Below, piece by piece: positions 24,737-33,840 of a stretch of DNA of 35,892 bases. The stretch is from NCBI RefSeq assembly GCF_902806315.1, contig NZ_CADCWD010000093.1:1-35892 (forward strand). The letters are read 5' to 3'. How positions within the stretch are numbered: position 1 is the first letter of the stretch; each line of letters starts with the position of its first letter. A program made the translations under genes and the position numbers. The notes beneath the pieces were generated by a model. The model was not told the origin of the DNA. It searched no databases and saw nothing but the letters and a program-made list of their open reading frames with translations. The DNA is from an uncultured Sphingosinicella sp. (GTDB lineage: Bacteria; Pseudomonadota; Alphaproteobacteria; Sphingomonadales; Sphingomonadaceae).

Positions 24737-25666
24737 TTAGTTGACCGCTTCCGCGCGCTGGGCACCTTCGATCACGTCGCGCGGCAGCGAACCGAGGTCG
24801 CGATGCTCGAGAGTGGGCGAAAAGCCCGCCTTGCGCAATCGAGCGGCGACCCGCTCCGCAACGTGCACGGAACGATGGCGCCCGCCCGTACATCCAAAAG
24901 CGAGCGAGACATAGGATTTTCCTTCCGCCTCGTAGCGCGGCAGCAGGACCAGCAGCAGCTCCTCGATCCGCGTGACCGCCTCCTCATAAGCGGGATCGCG
25001 CGCGATATAGTCGCTCACCGGCCGATCGAGCCCCGTCATCGGCCTCAGCTCGTCCACCCAATGGGGGTTCTGGAGGAAGCGCATGTCGAACACATTGTCG
25101 GCGTTGCGCGGCAGCCCGCGGGCAAAGCCGAACGACATGACATGAAGGGTTGGCGCCTCCTTGCCCGTGGAAAAGCGCGTCCGCACCTGCTGCTGGAGCG
25201 CGTGCGAGTCGGTGTCCGTCGTGTCGATGATATAGTCGGACCAGCGCCGCAGCGGCTCCATCAGCGCGCGCTCGGCGGCGATGCCGTCCATGGCGGGCCG
25301 GTCCAGCGCCAAGGGGTGGCGCCGGCGGGTCTCGGAATAACGGCGCAGCAACTCGCCGCCCGCGCAGTCGAAGAACAAGGTCTCGACCGGATAGCCCTGC
25401 TCGGTCGCAAGGCCCTTGATCTGCTGGACAATACGCTGCGCGTCGAAATCGCGCGTGCGGCTGTCGATGCCGATTGCGAGCGGGCGCCGGCGCCGACCCG
25501 TGGCCTTTGCGAGCGGCGTCGACAGGAGATGCTCGAGCAGCGAGAGCGGCAGATTGTCCACCACTTCCCAACCGATATCTTCGAGCGTGCGGAGCGCGGT
25601 CGATTTGCCCGCGCCGGACAGCCCCGTGACCAGCAGGATGCGATTGGGTGCGGGGCTCTTGCTCAA
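24737..25666 (-). CDS. rapZ: RNase adapter/nucleotide-binding protein RapZ
   Basis: RapZ (YvcJ/UPF0042), 309 residues. Walker A GLSGAGKS (15-22), a Walker-B-like LAIGIDSRTR (about 63-72), and a C-terminal domain with SFGFARGLPRNADNVFDMRF and SLAFGCTGGRHRSV, the phosphate-binding/RNA-binding core. In enterobacteria RapZ guides RNase E to GlmZ and senses glucosamine-6-phosphate; in alphaproteobacteria its client is less clear. TTG 25666 is chosen: it lies 10 bp after the hprK stop, with AAAGAG upstream, and gives the usual MSKSP-like N-terminus. An in-frame TTG at 25696 would overlap hprK. Confidence 0.93.
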   Translation of the reverse strand: MSKSPAPNRILLVTGLSGAGKSTALRTLEDIGWEVVDNLPLSLLEHLLSTPLAKATGRRRRPLAIGIDSRTRDFDAQRIVQQIKGLATEQGYPVETLFFDCAGGELLRRYSETRRRHPLALDRPAMDGIAAERALMEPLRRWSDYIIDTTDTDSHALQQQVRTRFSTGKEAPTLHVMSFGFARGLPRNADNVFDMRFLQNPHWVDELRPMTGLDRPVSDYIARDPAYEEAVTRIEELLLVLLPRYEAEGKSYVSLAFGCTGGRHRSVHVAERVAARLRKAGFSPTLEHRDLGSLPRDVIEGAQRAEAVN

Positions 25667-25676
25667 CGTCGCTCTT

Positions 25677-26120
25677 TCAAAGGGGCGGAAGCCCAAAATG
25701 GCGGAGCGCCACCTCTACCTTGACGGGCGCGGAAGCCTCAAGCGCATTCAAGGCAATGACGGGAAGCTGGACGCCCGCCACCCAGACCGGCTCGCGCCGA
25801 TCGGGCAGGCGGACCACGTCCAGGTTGAGGTCCACATAGAGGGCGATCGGGATGTCGGCGACATGCTCCAGCGGCACGATGCCGAGGCCGCGCACTTCGA
25901 TCCGGCCCTCGATGTTGGCCGGCGCCCGTGCGAGCAGCCGTCCGTCGATGCGTCGGACGATCGTATAATCGTCGCTGACGAGCAGGGCGCCGCGGTCGAT
26001 CAGCCGCAAGGCGAGGTCCGATTTGCCGCTCCCCGACCGGCCGTAGATCAGGATCCCGCGCCCGTCCTTCGCGACGCAGGAAACGTGGAGCGTCTCGGAT
26101 GACAATCCCGCTGTGCTCAT
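25677..26120 (-). CDS. hprK: HPr kinase/phosphorylase, short alphaproteobacterial form
   Basis: A 147-residue HprK catalytic domain without the N-terminal domain of Firmicute enzymes, as is normal in alphaproteobacteria. Walker A GRSGSGKSD (27-35), LVSDDYTIV (48-55) and the HprK signature EGRIEVRGLGIVPL (71-84). It phosphorylates HPr at Ser46 with ATP, switching its PTS role. The ATG overlaps the sensor kinase stop as ATGA. That links a kinase acting on the PTS to the ChvG/ChvI pair in one transcript. Confidence 0.95.
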   Translation of the reverse strand: MSTAGLSSETLHVSCVAKDGRGILIYGRSGSGKSDLALRLIDRGALLVSDDYTIVRRIDGRLLARAPANIEGRIEVRGLGIVPLEHVADIPIALYVDLNLDVVRLPDRREPVWVAGVQLPVIALNALEASAPVKVEVALRHFGLPPL

Positions 26121-27691
26121 TCACCCACTCCCGCAAAGTGCAGCGCGAAGCGGGCTCCCTGCCGTCCGTCGCGCCTGTCGCCGGCCGCGATCCGGCCGTC
26201 ATGCCCATCGACGATAGCCTTGCCGATCGCCAGGCCCAGCCCCGAGTGACGTCCGAATGCCTCGCCTTCCGGCCTGATGCTATGGAAGCGGTTAAAGATC
26301 GCCTCACGCGCCTCCGGTGGAACGCCGGGGCCCTCATCTTCCACCGTGACGCTCACCTCGCCTCCGATCTGCGCGGCGCAGATCTCGACCAGCCCGTCCC
26401 GCGGCGAGAAGGAAATGGCATTATCGACGACGTTGTCGAGCGCACGGGCGAGCCGCGCCGCCTCGCCCATGACCACCGCACTCCCCACTCGCGGCCGCGC
26501 GAAAGCGATGCTTGCGCCTGCCTCGGCGGCGCGTGCCTCCCAGACGGGCAGGAGGTCCTCGATCAGCCGACCAAGATCGACCGGCTCGAAGCGGGCCCGG
26601 GTCAGCTCGGCATCGAGCCGCGAGACCTCGGCGATGTCCACAATCAGCCGGTCGAGCCGCACGACGTCATGACGCACCACGTCGAGCAATTGCGACCGAA
26701 GCGCGGGATCGTCCACCCTCTCGAGGCTGTCCACGGCCGAGCGAAGGGAGGCGAGCGGGTTCTTGAGTTCGTGGGTAACATCGGCCGCGAATGCCTCCGT
26801 CGCATCGATCCGGTAGCGCAGCGACTGGGTCATGTCGTGGAGAGCGCGAGCCAGAAGGCCGATCTCGTCGCGCCGGGCGGGAAGGCGAGGGACGTCCACT
26901 TCCCGAGCACGGCCGAGCCTGACGCTCTGCGCGGCCCGCGCCAGGCGGCGCAGGGGCAGGGCGATCGTGCGCGCCAGGAACAGCGAGAGCAGCACGGACA
27001 GGATCGTGGCGGCCAGTAGCACTAGCCCAAGCCGCAGCCGCTCCGCCCTCACGACCCGCGTCACGTCACGCGCATTGATCGTTGCAAGCAGGACCCCGCC
27101 GGATCCCGAAGGGCTCACCGATGCGATCGGCACCGCGGCCGAAATGACGGGCGTTAGGTCGGCCGCCTGGCGTACGCGGCTCTCGACTCTTGAGCCGCCG
27201 CTGATTGCGGATGCTTCCGGCCAAGCGGCAAGCAGGTCCCGCCTCGGCTCCTCGAACGGCTCGAGCGCTTCCGCCCCGGCGACGAAGCCCACCGCGCGGT
27301 CCAGCGTGCGTGCCGCCTGCCGCTGCCAAGGCTGCCCTTCGGGATCGAGCAGCTGGTAGGTCGGCCGGCCGCCCTGCCAGCTGTCGAAGCGCTCCGCTCC
27401 GGCGCCTTGAGGATATACTCTCAACCGCAGCCCTGTCAGCGTGCCGAGCCGCCGCAGCAGCTCCGCCCGCCGCTCGGCGGGCGCGGCGTTGGCGGCCTCG
27501 GCGATGAGGAGCGTCTGTCCGACCACTTGCTCCACGCGCCGGTCGAGCACGCGGGCGCGGTAGCTGTCGAGATAGAAGAAGCCGCCGGCCAGCATCGCCA
27601 GCGCCAGGATGTTGACCGCCAGGATGCGCGCCGTCAGCGGAACCCGCCCCGACCAGCGCAGCCTCAGCTCCTGCTCGTCATTCCTCGCCAA
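26117..27691 (-). CDS. chvG: Sensor histidine kinase, ChvG/ExoS family
   Basis: A 524-residue membrane sensor kinase. TM1 about 21-41, periplasmic sensor about 42-218, TM2 about 219-241, HAMP (about 240-293, [14 protein letters not shown]), H-box [18 protein letters not shown] with His308, N-box [14 protein letters not shown]1 VEDEGPGVP and G2 [11 protein letters not shown]. ChvG/ExoS senses acid or envelope signals in rhizobia, where ExoR controls it; no exoR is visible here. The start is TTG 27691, overlapping the chvI end by 14 bp. The open frame continues back to 27802, but that part would lie wholly inside chvI and is rejected. It overlaps hprK by ATGA. Confidence 0.93.
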   Translation of the reverse strand: MARNDEQELRLRWSGRVPLTARILAVNILALAMLAGGFFYLDSYRARVLDRRVEQVVGQTLLIAEAANAAPAERRAELLRRLGTLTGLRLRVYPQGAGAERFDSWQGGRPTYQLLDPEGQPWQRQAARTLDRAVGFVAGAEALEPFEEPRRDLLAAWPEASAISGGSRVESRVRQAADLTPVISAAVPIASVSPSGSGGVLLATINARDVTRVVRAERLRLGLVLLAATILSVLLSLFLARTIALPLRRLARAAQSVRLGRAREVDVPRLPARRDEIGLLARALHDMTQSLRYRIDATEAFAADVTHELKNPLASLRSAVDSLERVDDPALRSQLLDVVRHDVVRLDRLIVDIAEVSRLDAELTRARFEPVDLGRLIEDLLPVWEARAAEAGASIAFARPRVGSAVVMGEAARLARALDNVVDNAISFSPRDGLVEICAAQIGGEVSVTVEDEGPGVPPEAREAIFNRFHSIRPEGEAFGRHSGLGLAIGKAIVDGHDGRIAAGDRRDGRQGARFALHFAGVGE

Positions 27692-28388
27692 AGCGGTAGC
27701 CCACGCCGTAGAGCGTCTCGATCCCCTTGAACTCGCCGTCCACCGCCCGGAATTTGCGCCGCAGCCGCTTGATGTGACTGTCGATCGTACGGTCGTCGAC
27801 ATAGATGTCGTCCTGATAGGCGACGTCCATCAATTGGTTGCGCGATTTGACCACGCCCGGCCGCTGCGCCAGCGCCTCGAGGATCATGAACTCGGTGACC
27901 GTCAGGGTGACGTCATGCCCGTCCCAGGCGACGCGGTGCCGCGCCGGGTCCATCGCCAGCCGCCCCCGCACGATCTGCGCCGGCTCCGGCACATCGGAGG
28001 CCTCTTCCGGCGGGATCGCCCGCATCTCGGTCCGCCTCAGGATCGCGCGGATGCGTGCGATCAGCAGCCGCTGCGAAAAGGGCTTGGCGATATAATCGTC
28101 CGCCCCCATGGCCAGCCCCAGCGCCTCGTCGAGCTCGTCGTCCTTGGAGGTGAGGAAGATAACCGGGATTGCGCTCTTCTCCCTGAGCCGCCGGAGCAGC
28201 TCCATCCCGTCCATGCGCGGCATCTTCACGTCAAGAACTGCAAGATCAGGCGGGTTGTCGACCAAGGCCTTGAGAGCGCTCTCACCGTCCGAATAGACGC
28301 GCGTGACGAAACCGTCCGCCTGGAGAGCAATGGAGACCGAGGTGAGGATGTTCCGGTCGTCGTCGACGAGCGCGATCGTCTTCGACAT
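27678..28388 (-). CDS. chvI: Response regulator, ChvI family (OmpR type)
   Basis: A 236-residue response regulator. Acidic pocket LVDDD (7-11), phospho-acceptor Asp53 in [11 protein letters not shown], and conserved Lys in [10 protein letters not shown] and AKPFSQ. The C-terminal winged-helix DNA-binding domain (about 140-233) has [17 protein letters not shown], the recognition region [15 protein letters not shown] and GVGYRF at the end. It is the first gene of the leftward eight-gene run, 156 bp from the divergent pckA start. AGAGG precedes ATG 28388. In rhizobia ChvI regulates exopolysaccharide and acid genes, so it may also act on region A (inference). Confidence 0.96.
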   Translation of the reverse strand: MSKTIALVDDDRNILTSVSIALQADGFVTRVYSDGESALKALVDNPPDLAVLDVKMPRMDGMELLRRLREKSAIPVIFLTSKDDELDEALGLAMGADDYIAKPFSQRLLIARIRAILRRTEMRAIPPEEASDVPEPAQIVRGRLAMDPARHRVAWDGHDVTLTVTEFMILEALAQRPGVVKSRNQLMDVAYQDDIYVDDRTIDSHIKRLRRKFRAVDGEFKGIETLYGVGYRFGEE

Positions 28389-28415
28389 CTATACGACCTC
28401 TCCGCTCACTCTTCT

Positions 28416-28444
28416 GTCTTATCCAATGCCGGAACGCCCCGCAA
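28416..28444 (-). promoter_or_regulatory. Weak candidate sigma-70 promoter for chvI
   Basis: On the reverse strand TTGCGG and TAAGAC are separated by 17 bp, 28 bp upstream of the chvI start. Each box matches consensus at only three of six positions, so the call is weak. On the other strand, toward pckA, an AT-rich TATATAT (28474-28480) stands out, but no -35 box at the right distance was found. Confidence 0.2.
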
Positions 28445-28498
28445 CCGGCCGCCCTTTACGCACCCGGCGCTCTTATATATGCGCCTCAGCCACATGGA

Positions 28499-28515
28499 GC
28501 AGCCTTCCCGGCTGC
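28499..28515 (+). other. Small hairpin in the pckA leader
   Basis: GCAGCC, loop TTCCC, GGCTGC: a perfect 6-bp stem ending 29 bp before the pckA start, most likely inside the 5' untranslated region. It may affect mRNA stability or translation; no known riboswitch is recognised. Confidence 0.35.
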
Positions 28516-28544
28516 GTATTCGCAAATAGAAACAGGAGAGAGAC

Positions 28545-30140
<1,596 letters not shown>

Positions 30141-30167
30141 CGCCCCAGCAACAGTAAGCTTCAACGA

Positions 30168-30208
30168 GGGAGCGCGTCGGCAGGTGCCGGCGCGCTCCCT
30201 TTCTTTTT
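30168..30208 (+). terminator. Strong intrinsic terminator after pckA
   Basis: GGGAGCGCG (30168-30176) pairs with CGCGCTCCC (30191-30199), and inside it CGGCA pairs with TGCCG around a GG loop, with one T-G position between the stems. A T-rich tail (TTTCTTTTT, 30200-30208) follows at once. This is the clearest Rho-independent terminator in the window. It ends 26 bp before the next gene's start. Confidence 0.92.
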
Positions 30209-30234
30209 GTCTGAACCACTTGGGAGGATTTTCG

Positions 30235-30678
30235 ATGACCGATTATGAACCCCGGCTTTTCCTGGACGACCACGCGATCCGTCGCATAGGGGAGGGGCTC
30301 ATCGCCTGCACGCTGACCCGCCCGGACTGGACGCACGAGGCGCACCTCGCCGCCTGTCTCTATGTCATCGAGCAGCGCCCCGACATCGTGCCCGAGCGCC
30401 ACTTCCCCGACATCATCCGCCGCTTCAACGAAAGCGTCGGCGGCGTCAACGACGACACGCAGGGCTATCACGAGACCATCACCCAGTGCTCGATCCGCGG
30501 CGTGCGCGGCTTCCTCGCCCGCACGGACCCGGCGCTGCCGCTGGTCGAGAAGGCCAATGCGCTCCTGAACGCCCCCGAAGGCCGCCGCGACTGGCCGCTG
30601 CGTTTCTACAGCGCGGAGCGGCTCTTTTCGAAGGAAGCGCGGCTGGGACTGGTGGCGCCGGATTTGACGGACAGCTGA
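30235..30678 (+). CDS. Conserved hypothetical protein with WTHEAHL and GYHET motifs
   Basis: A 147-residue cytoplasmic, mostly helical protein. ATG 30235 follows an excellent GGGAGGA site. The in-frame region back to 30184 lies inside the pckA terminator and is rejected. Two motifs stand out: Trp32-Thr-His34-Glu-Ala-His37 and Gly77-Tyr78-His79-Glu80-Thr81. Similar W-T-H-x-x-H-L and G-Y-H-E-T pairs are recalled in unannotated proteins of several phyla. Three histidines plus glutamates could bind a metal, suggesting an enzyme (inference). It stands alone, with a pseudogene and repeats downstream. I cannot assign a function. Confidence 0.75.
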   Translation: MTDYEPRLFLDDHAIRRIGEGLIACTLTRPDWTHEAHLAACLYVIEQRPDIVPERHFPDIIRRFNESVGGVNDDTQGYHETITQCSIRGVRGFLARTDPALPLVEKANALLNAPEGRRDWPLRFYSAERLFSKEARLGLVAPDLTDS

Positions 30679-30689
30679 GTAGGATTGCG

Positions 30690-30720
30690 ATGTCTGCTTT
30701 GGGTGAAAGGCGAACACCCG
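30690..30720 (+). repeat. Palindromic intergenic repeat, copy 1 (degenerate)
   Basis: A 31-bp unit beginning ATGTCTGCTTTGGGT, starting 12 bp after the WTHEAHL gene. It is 20/31 identical to copy 2 without gaps. Its left arm GTCTGCTTT (30692-30700) is the exact reverse complement of AAAGCAGAC in the right arm of copy 2, showing a palindromic ancestor. It resembles dispersed GTCCGCTTT-type elements recalled from sphingomonad intergenic DNA. Confidence 0.55.
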
Positions 30721-30730
30721 GCCTGCGGTG

Positions 30731-30979
30731 CTATCCGGCGCTGCCCGCCAGCAGTTGAGCCTTGAAGGTCAATTCGGTGACCAGCACAATCTCCTGACGC
30801 TCGTTCCGAACATCGACGCCCATCACGCAGTCGGTGGTTCTTGGGAGCACCTCTAACGCAAGTTCCGCAAGGCTCTTCGCTGCCTAAACCCGCACGACCT
30901 CCACGTCAGCGCATTCGAGCCCTTCGTCATCGCGGACGAAGGTGCCACAGTTCCGAGTTTCGAAATAATACCTGCCCAT
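30731..30979 (-). pseudogene. DUF6894-like protein gene broken by an amber codon
   Basis: The reverse strand gives 82 codons from ATG 30979 (or 30982) to TAG 30731, interrupted only by TAG at codon 32 (30886-30884). The first part reads MGRYYFETRNCGTFVRDDEG, the rest AAKSLAELALEVLPRTTDCV and VRNERQEIVLVTELTF. This is the R-Y-F-F / D-D-E-G / A-A-x-S-L / D-E-x-G-x-x-V-x-T layout of the small DUF6894 proteins common in alphaproteobacteria. The amber is one step from CAG (Gln), and no frameshift is present, so the loss looks recent, unless it is a sequencing error. Both halves are too short to be picked up as ORFs. Confidence 0.72.
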
Positions 30980-30996
30980 CATGCTTTCATGATGGG
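30975..30996 (-). promoter_or_regulatory. Perfect 9-bp hairpin on the start codon of the DUF6894-like gene
   Basis: CCCATCATG, loop, CATGATGGG: perfect arms with a 4-base loop. On the reverse strand the hairpin contains both candidate ATG codons (30982 and 30979) of the decayed gene. In mRNA it would sequester the initiation region. Confidence 0.5.
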
Positions 30997-31057
30997 GGAG
31001 CGCCTCTTCAGCCAACACCTATGTTGGGAGATCGGAAATTTTCAAACGAAACAAGGA

Positions 31058-31088
31058 ATGTCGGCACTGGGTCGAAAGCAGACGTTCG
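31058..31088 (+). repeat. Palindromic intergenic repeat, copy 2 (degenerate)
   Basis: A 31-bp unit beginning ATGTCGGCACTGGGTCG, with right arm AAAGCAGAC (31075-31083) complementary to the left arm of copy 1. Together the copies bracket the DUF6894-like pseudogene, 337 bp apart. Confidence 0.55.
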
Positions 31089-31209
31089 TAGCGGAAGTAT
31101 GAGCCTGATCGGAAGGGTGCCGCCCTTGCAAAGCTTATTCGTTTCGCCTGCATCCATTGCCGCGGAAGGGCGTTGCCTAACGTACAGCATCATCAGCAGG
31201 AGAAGTGGA

Positions 31210-31953
31210 ATGGCGGATCTCAGCCGGATCAAAGAGCATATGGAAGTCATCGGGGCCGACGGAGTGCATGTCGGCACCGTCGATTCCGTTTCGGGCGACC
31301 GCATTAAGCTCACCAAGGCCGACAGCGGCTCGCATCAGGGTCACCATCATTATCTCTCCGCCGGTCTCGTCGCGACGATCGAGGGCGACAAGGTCCGCCT
31401 GTCCGCGAACGGCGGCAATGCCGTGCTCCTGGAGGAAGAGCAGGGCGGCCAAGCGATCAGCGACGACAAGCGCCTGTGGAACTGGAACAAGGTCGGCATC
31501 GGCGCTGCGGCGGCGGTCGGCGTTGCGGCCGCAGCGGCAGGGGCCGCGGCCCTTCTCAAGGGCCGCAGCGGCGGTGGCGATCGCGAAGGCGACGATTTCG
31601 AGATGCGCCTGGAGACGGACGAGAATCTGCGCCTAATTTCCTCCAAGAAGGTCGAGGGCACCCCGGTGGTCGGCCAGAATGGCGAGTCGCTCGGCACGAT
31701 CCAGAGCTTCATGGTCGACAAATATACCGGCCGCGTCGCTTATGCGATCATGGCGTTCGGCGGCACCGCGGGCTTCGGCGCGTCGCTCTTTCCGCTGCCT
31801 TGGCCGCTGCTCGAATATGATGTCGAAAAGGACGGCTACGCCCTTGATATCACCAAGGATCAGATGGCGAGCGCGCCCCGCTTCGAAGCGAGCAGCGAGC
31901 CCGAGTTCAGCCCCGAATATCGGCGCGAGCTGCTGGTCTTCTACAGGCCGTAA
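31210..31953 (+). CDS. DUF2171 and PRC-barrel fusion protein
   Basis: A 247-residue protein in three parts. Residues 1-75 are a DUF2171 domain (IKEHMEVIGADGVHVGTVD, KLTKADSGSHQGHHHYLS). Residues about 95-117 are a Gly/Ala-rich helix that could be a membrane or packing segment. Residues about 130-247 are a PRC-barrel-like domain (KKVEGTPVVGQNGESLGTIQ, MVDKYTGRVAYAIMAFGG) of the kind seen in photosynthetic reaction-centre H subunits and stress proteins. DUF2171 and PRC barrels usually occur as separate small proteins. ATG 31210 follows AGGAG; the frame stays open upstream to 30841 but only through repeats and the pseudogene. A stress role is likely but unproven. Confidence 0.87.
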   Translation: MADLSRIKEHMEVIGADGVHVGTVDSVSGDRIKLTKADSGSHQGHHHYLSAGLVATIEGDKVRLSANGGNAVLLEEEQGGQAISDDKRLWNWNKVGIGAAAAVGVAAAAAGAAALLKGRSGGGDREGDDFEMRLETDENLRLISSKKVEGTPVVGQNGESLGTIQSFMVDKYTGRVAYAIMAFGGTAGFGASLFPLPWPLLEYDVEKDGYALDITKDQMASAPRFEASSEPEFSPEYRRELLVFYRP

Positions 31954-31961
31954 TCGATGGG

Positions 31962-31988
31962 GAGGGCGCGGCGGTCTGCCGCGCCCTC
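31962..31988. terminator. Perfect 11-bp convergent hairpin terminator
   Basis: GAGGGCGCGGC, loop GGTCT, GCCGCGCCCTC. It begins 8 bp after the PRC gene stop and runs into the stop codon of the convergent DUF885 gene (31987-31989). The stem is very stable and symmetric, so it can serve both strands, but no U-tract follows on either side. Confidence 0.65.
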
Positions 31989-33840
31989 AGGCCCTCCGAT
32001 CGGCGATCATCCGGTTGACGTCGCTCTCCATCACCGTGAGCGGACGGGAGCCGCCGCCGACCACCACATCGTTAAACGCGCGTAGGTCGAAGCGTTGGCC
32101 GAGCGCCGCCTTAGCGCGGTCGCGCTGGCGGTTGATTTCGGTGTGACCCACCTTGTAGCCGCAGGCCTGGCCGGGCCAGACGGCGTAGCGGTCGATCTCG
32201 CCGGCCACGCTTGCGACGGTGCCGCCGGTCGCTTCCGCGAACCAGCTGAGCGCCCGGCCCCGCGTCCATTTCTTTGAATGGATGCCGGTATCCACCACCA
32301 GCCGCGCCGCGCGGAACGCCATCGACTGGAGATATCCCAGCCGCCCTTCCGGATTGTCCTCATAGACGCCGAGCTCGCCAGCCAGCTGCTCGGAATAAAG
32401 GCCCCAACCTTCGCTGAAGGCGCTGAACCCGGATTGGGTCACCGATCGGATTAGCGGCAGCCGCAGTGAATATTCGCCCTGCCACACATGGCCGGGGATC
32501 GCCTCGTGATAGGTGAGGCTCGGCAGATCGATCCGGCTGTGGAGGTCGGGGCTCCTGAGGTTGATCCAGAAGCGACCCGGGATGCTGCCGTCGATCGATC
32601 CTGCACCGCCATAGGCACCGGGCGCGCCCAGTTCCTCGGCGGGCGCGATCCTCCGCACCTCGACATTGCCCTTGACCAGCGTGTTGAATGCGCGCGGGAG
32701 GCGGGGCCGAAGCTCGGCCAGCTGCGCCTCGATGAACGTCATGATCTCGGCGCGCCCGGCATCGGCCTCGGAAAAGGCGTAGCGTCTGTCCTTCTGCATC
32801 GCCCGGTAGCGCTCGCTGACGCTCCCCGAAGTGAAGCCGAGGCTGCGCATCAGCGTGTCCATCTCGCCCGTGAAGCGCTTCAGCTCGTCGATCCCCTGCT
32901 GGTGGATCTGGTCCGGCGTGCGGCGGGTGGTGGTCGCGGCGGCCAGAGCCCAGGCATAATAAGCGTCGCCCTGCGGCAGCTTCCACACGCCGAAATCTGA
33001 TGTGGCGCCCCGCCGATGCTCCTCCAGTTCAGCGATCTGCCGGTCCAGCGCCGGGGCGACCTGCGCGGCGGCCATGCGCTCGGCCCTCGCCGCCCAGTCG
33101 CCGGGAATAGCCTTGGCGCGGCTCGCCAGCGAGGTGACGAGCAGCCAGCTCTGCGGGTTGCCCTCGCGGGTGCGGCGCAGCGCGGCGAGCGTCTTGTCCA
33201 GCACGACATCGGGCGCGATCACCCCGCGGCCCCGGTCCGCCCGCAGCCGCTCGGTCTCGCCGTCGAGCTGGCGCGCATGTCCGGCAAGCCGCGCCAGATA
33301 GGCCTCGGCGTCCGCCGCACTCTCCACCTTGTGCTCGGCGTCGAGGAACTTGGGCACATCCAGATAGGAGCCCATATTCTGAGCCACCACATAGGGCCCG
33401 TTGCGCCACCCGGAGAGGGCGACGTCGCCATAGGGGAATGCGAAGCCCTCCAGCGCGGTGCGGTAGGTGGTCCGTGTGATGTCGACGTTGGAGCGGGCCG
33501 CGTTGGAAAGCCCGGCGGCGTCCACTCCGTCCAGCCGCCCCAGCGCAGAGCGCAGCCACTGCACCGTGCGAGCGCGGCCCGCGGGCGAGACGTCGGAGAG
33601 CCGAGCCCTGAGCTGCGCGCGGGCCTCCACATCGATTCCCAGCGAGGTCGCCGTTTCGGGCGCGAGCCGCAGATGCTCCTCGGCCAGCGTGCCGAGCAGC
33701 GCCGTCACCGCCGCATCGCCGGCCCCTCCGGCAGTGTCGGAAGCGGGAGCCGATGCCGTGCGCGTCCCACAGGAGGGAAGCAGCGCCAGCGCACCGGCAG
33801 CGCCCGCCGAATGGATGAGGAGGCGGCGGCTGACGAACAT
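31987..33840 (-). CDS. DUF885 family lipoprotein, putative metallopeptidase
   Basis: A 617-residue exported protein. ATG 33840 follows GGAGAG; the frame is open to 33915, but that would place 25 residues before the signal peptide. The N-terminus has a twin-arginine-like SRRLLI and a lipobox LPSC with Cys24. The C-terminal half has TYHEAIPGHVWQ (His445, Glu446, His451, resembling HExxxxH) and FSEGWGLYSEQ (Glu477), the conserved metal site of DUF885, then PGQACGYKVG. DUF885 proteins are related to M32-like carboxypeptidases and common in sphingomonads in several copies. It probably acts in the periplasm on peptides. It is convergent with the PRC gene. Confidence 0.92.
   Translation of the reverse strand: MFVSRRLLIHSAGAAGALALLPSCGTRTASAPASDTAGGAGDAAVTALLGTLAEEHLRLAPETATSLGIDVEARAQLRARLSDVSPAGRARTVQWLRSALGRLDGVDAAGLSNAARSNVDITRTTYRTALEGFAFPYGDVALSGWRNGPYVVAQNMGSYLDVPKFLDAEHKVESAADAEAYLARLAGHARQLDGETERLRADRGRGVIAPDVVLDKTLAALRRTREGNPQSWLLVTSLASRAKAIPGDWAARAERMAAAQVAPALDRQIAELEEHRRGATSDFGVWKLPQGDAYYAWALAAATTTRRTPDQIHQQGIDELKRFTGEMDTLMRSLGFTSGSVSERYRAMQKDRRYAFSEADAGRAEIMTFIEAQLAELRPRLPRAFNTLVKGNVEVRRIAPAEELGAPGAYGGAGSIDGSIPGRFWINLRSPDLHSRIDLPSLTYHEAIPGHVWQGEYSLRLPLIRSVTQSGFSAFSEGWGLYSEQLAGELGVYEDNPEGRLGYLQSMAFRAARLVVDTGIHSKKWTRGRALSWFAEATGGTVASVAGEIDRYAVWPGQACGYKVGHTEINRQRDRAKAALGQRFDLRAFNDVVVGGGSRPLTVMESDVNRMIADRRA

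Larger units (their letters stand above)
30679..31209. other. 531-bp intergenic region with repeats and a decayed gene
   Basis: No intact gene was found. The stretch holds two copies of a palindromic repeat (30690-30720, 31058-31088), a leftward DUF6894-like pseudogene (30731-30979), a perfect 9-bp hairpin on its start codon (30975-30996), and a perfect 6-bp hairpin CCAACA-CCTA-TGTTGG (31012-31027). The last 120 bp should carry the promoter of the DUF2171/PRC gene, but neither a sigma-70 nor an EcfG-type (GGAAC...CGTT) promoter could be recognised. Confidence 0.7.

Noticed and set aside
27692-27802. N-terminal extension of chvG inside chvI
   Set aside because: The extra 37 residues are Ser/Arg-rich, have no homology to the family, and lie entirely within the chvI coding end.
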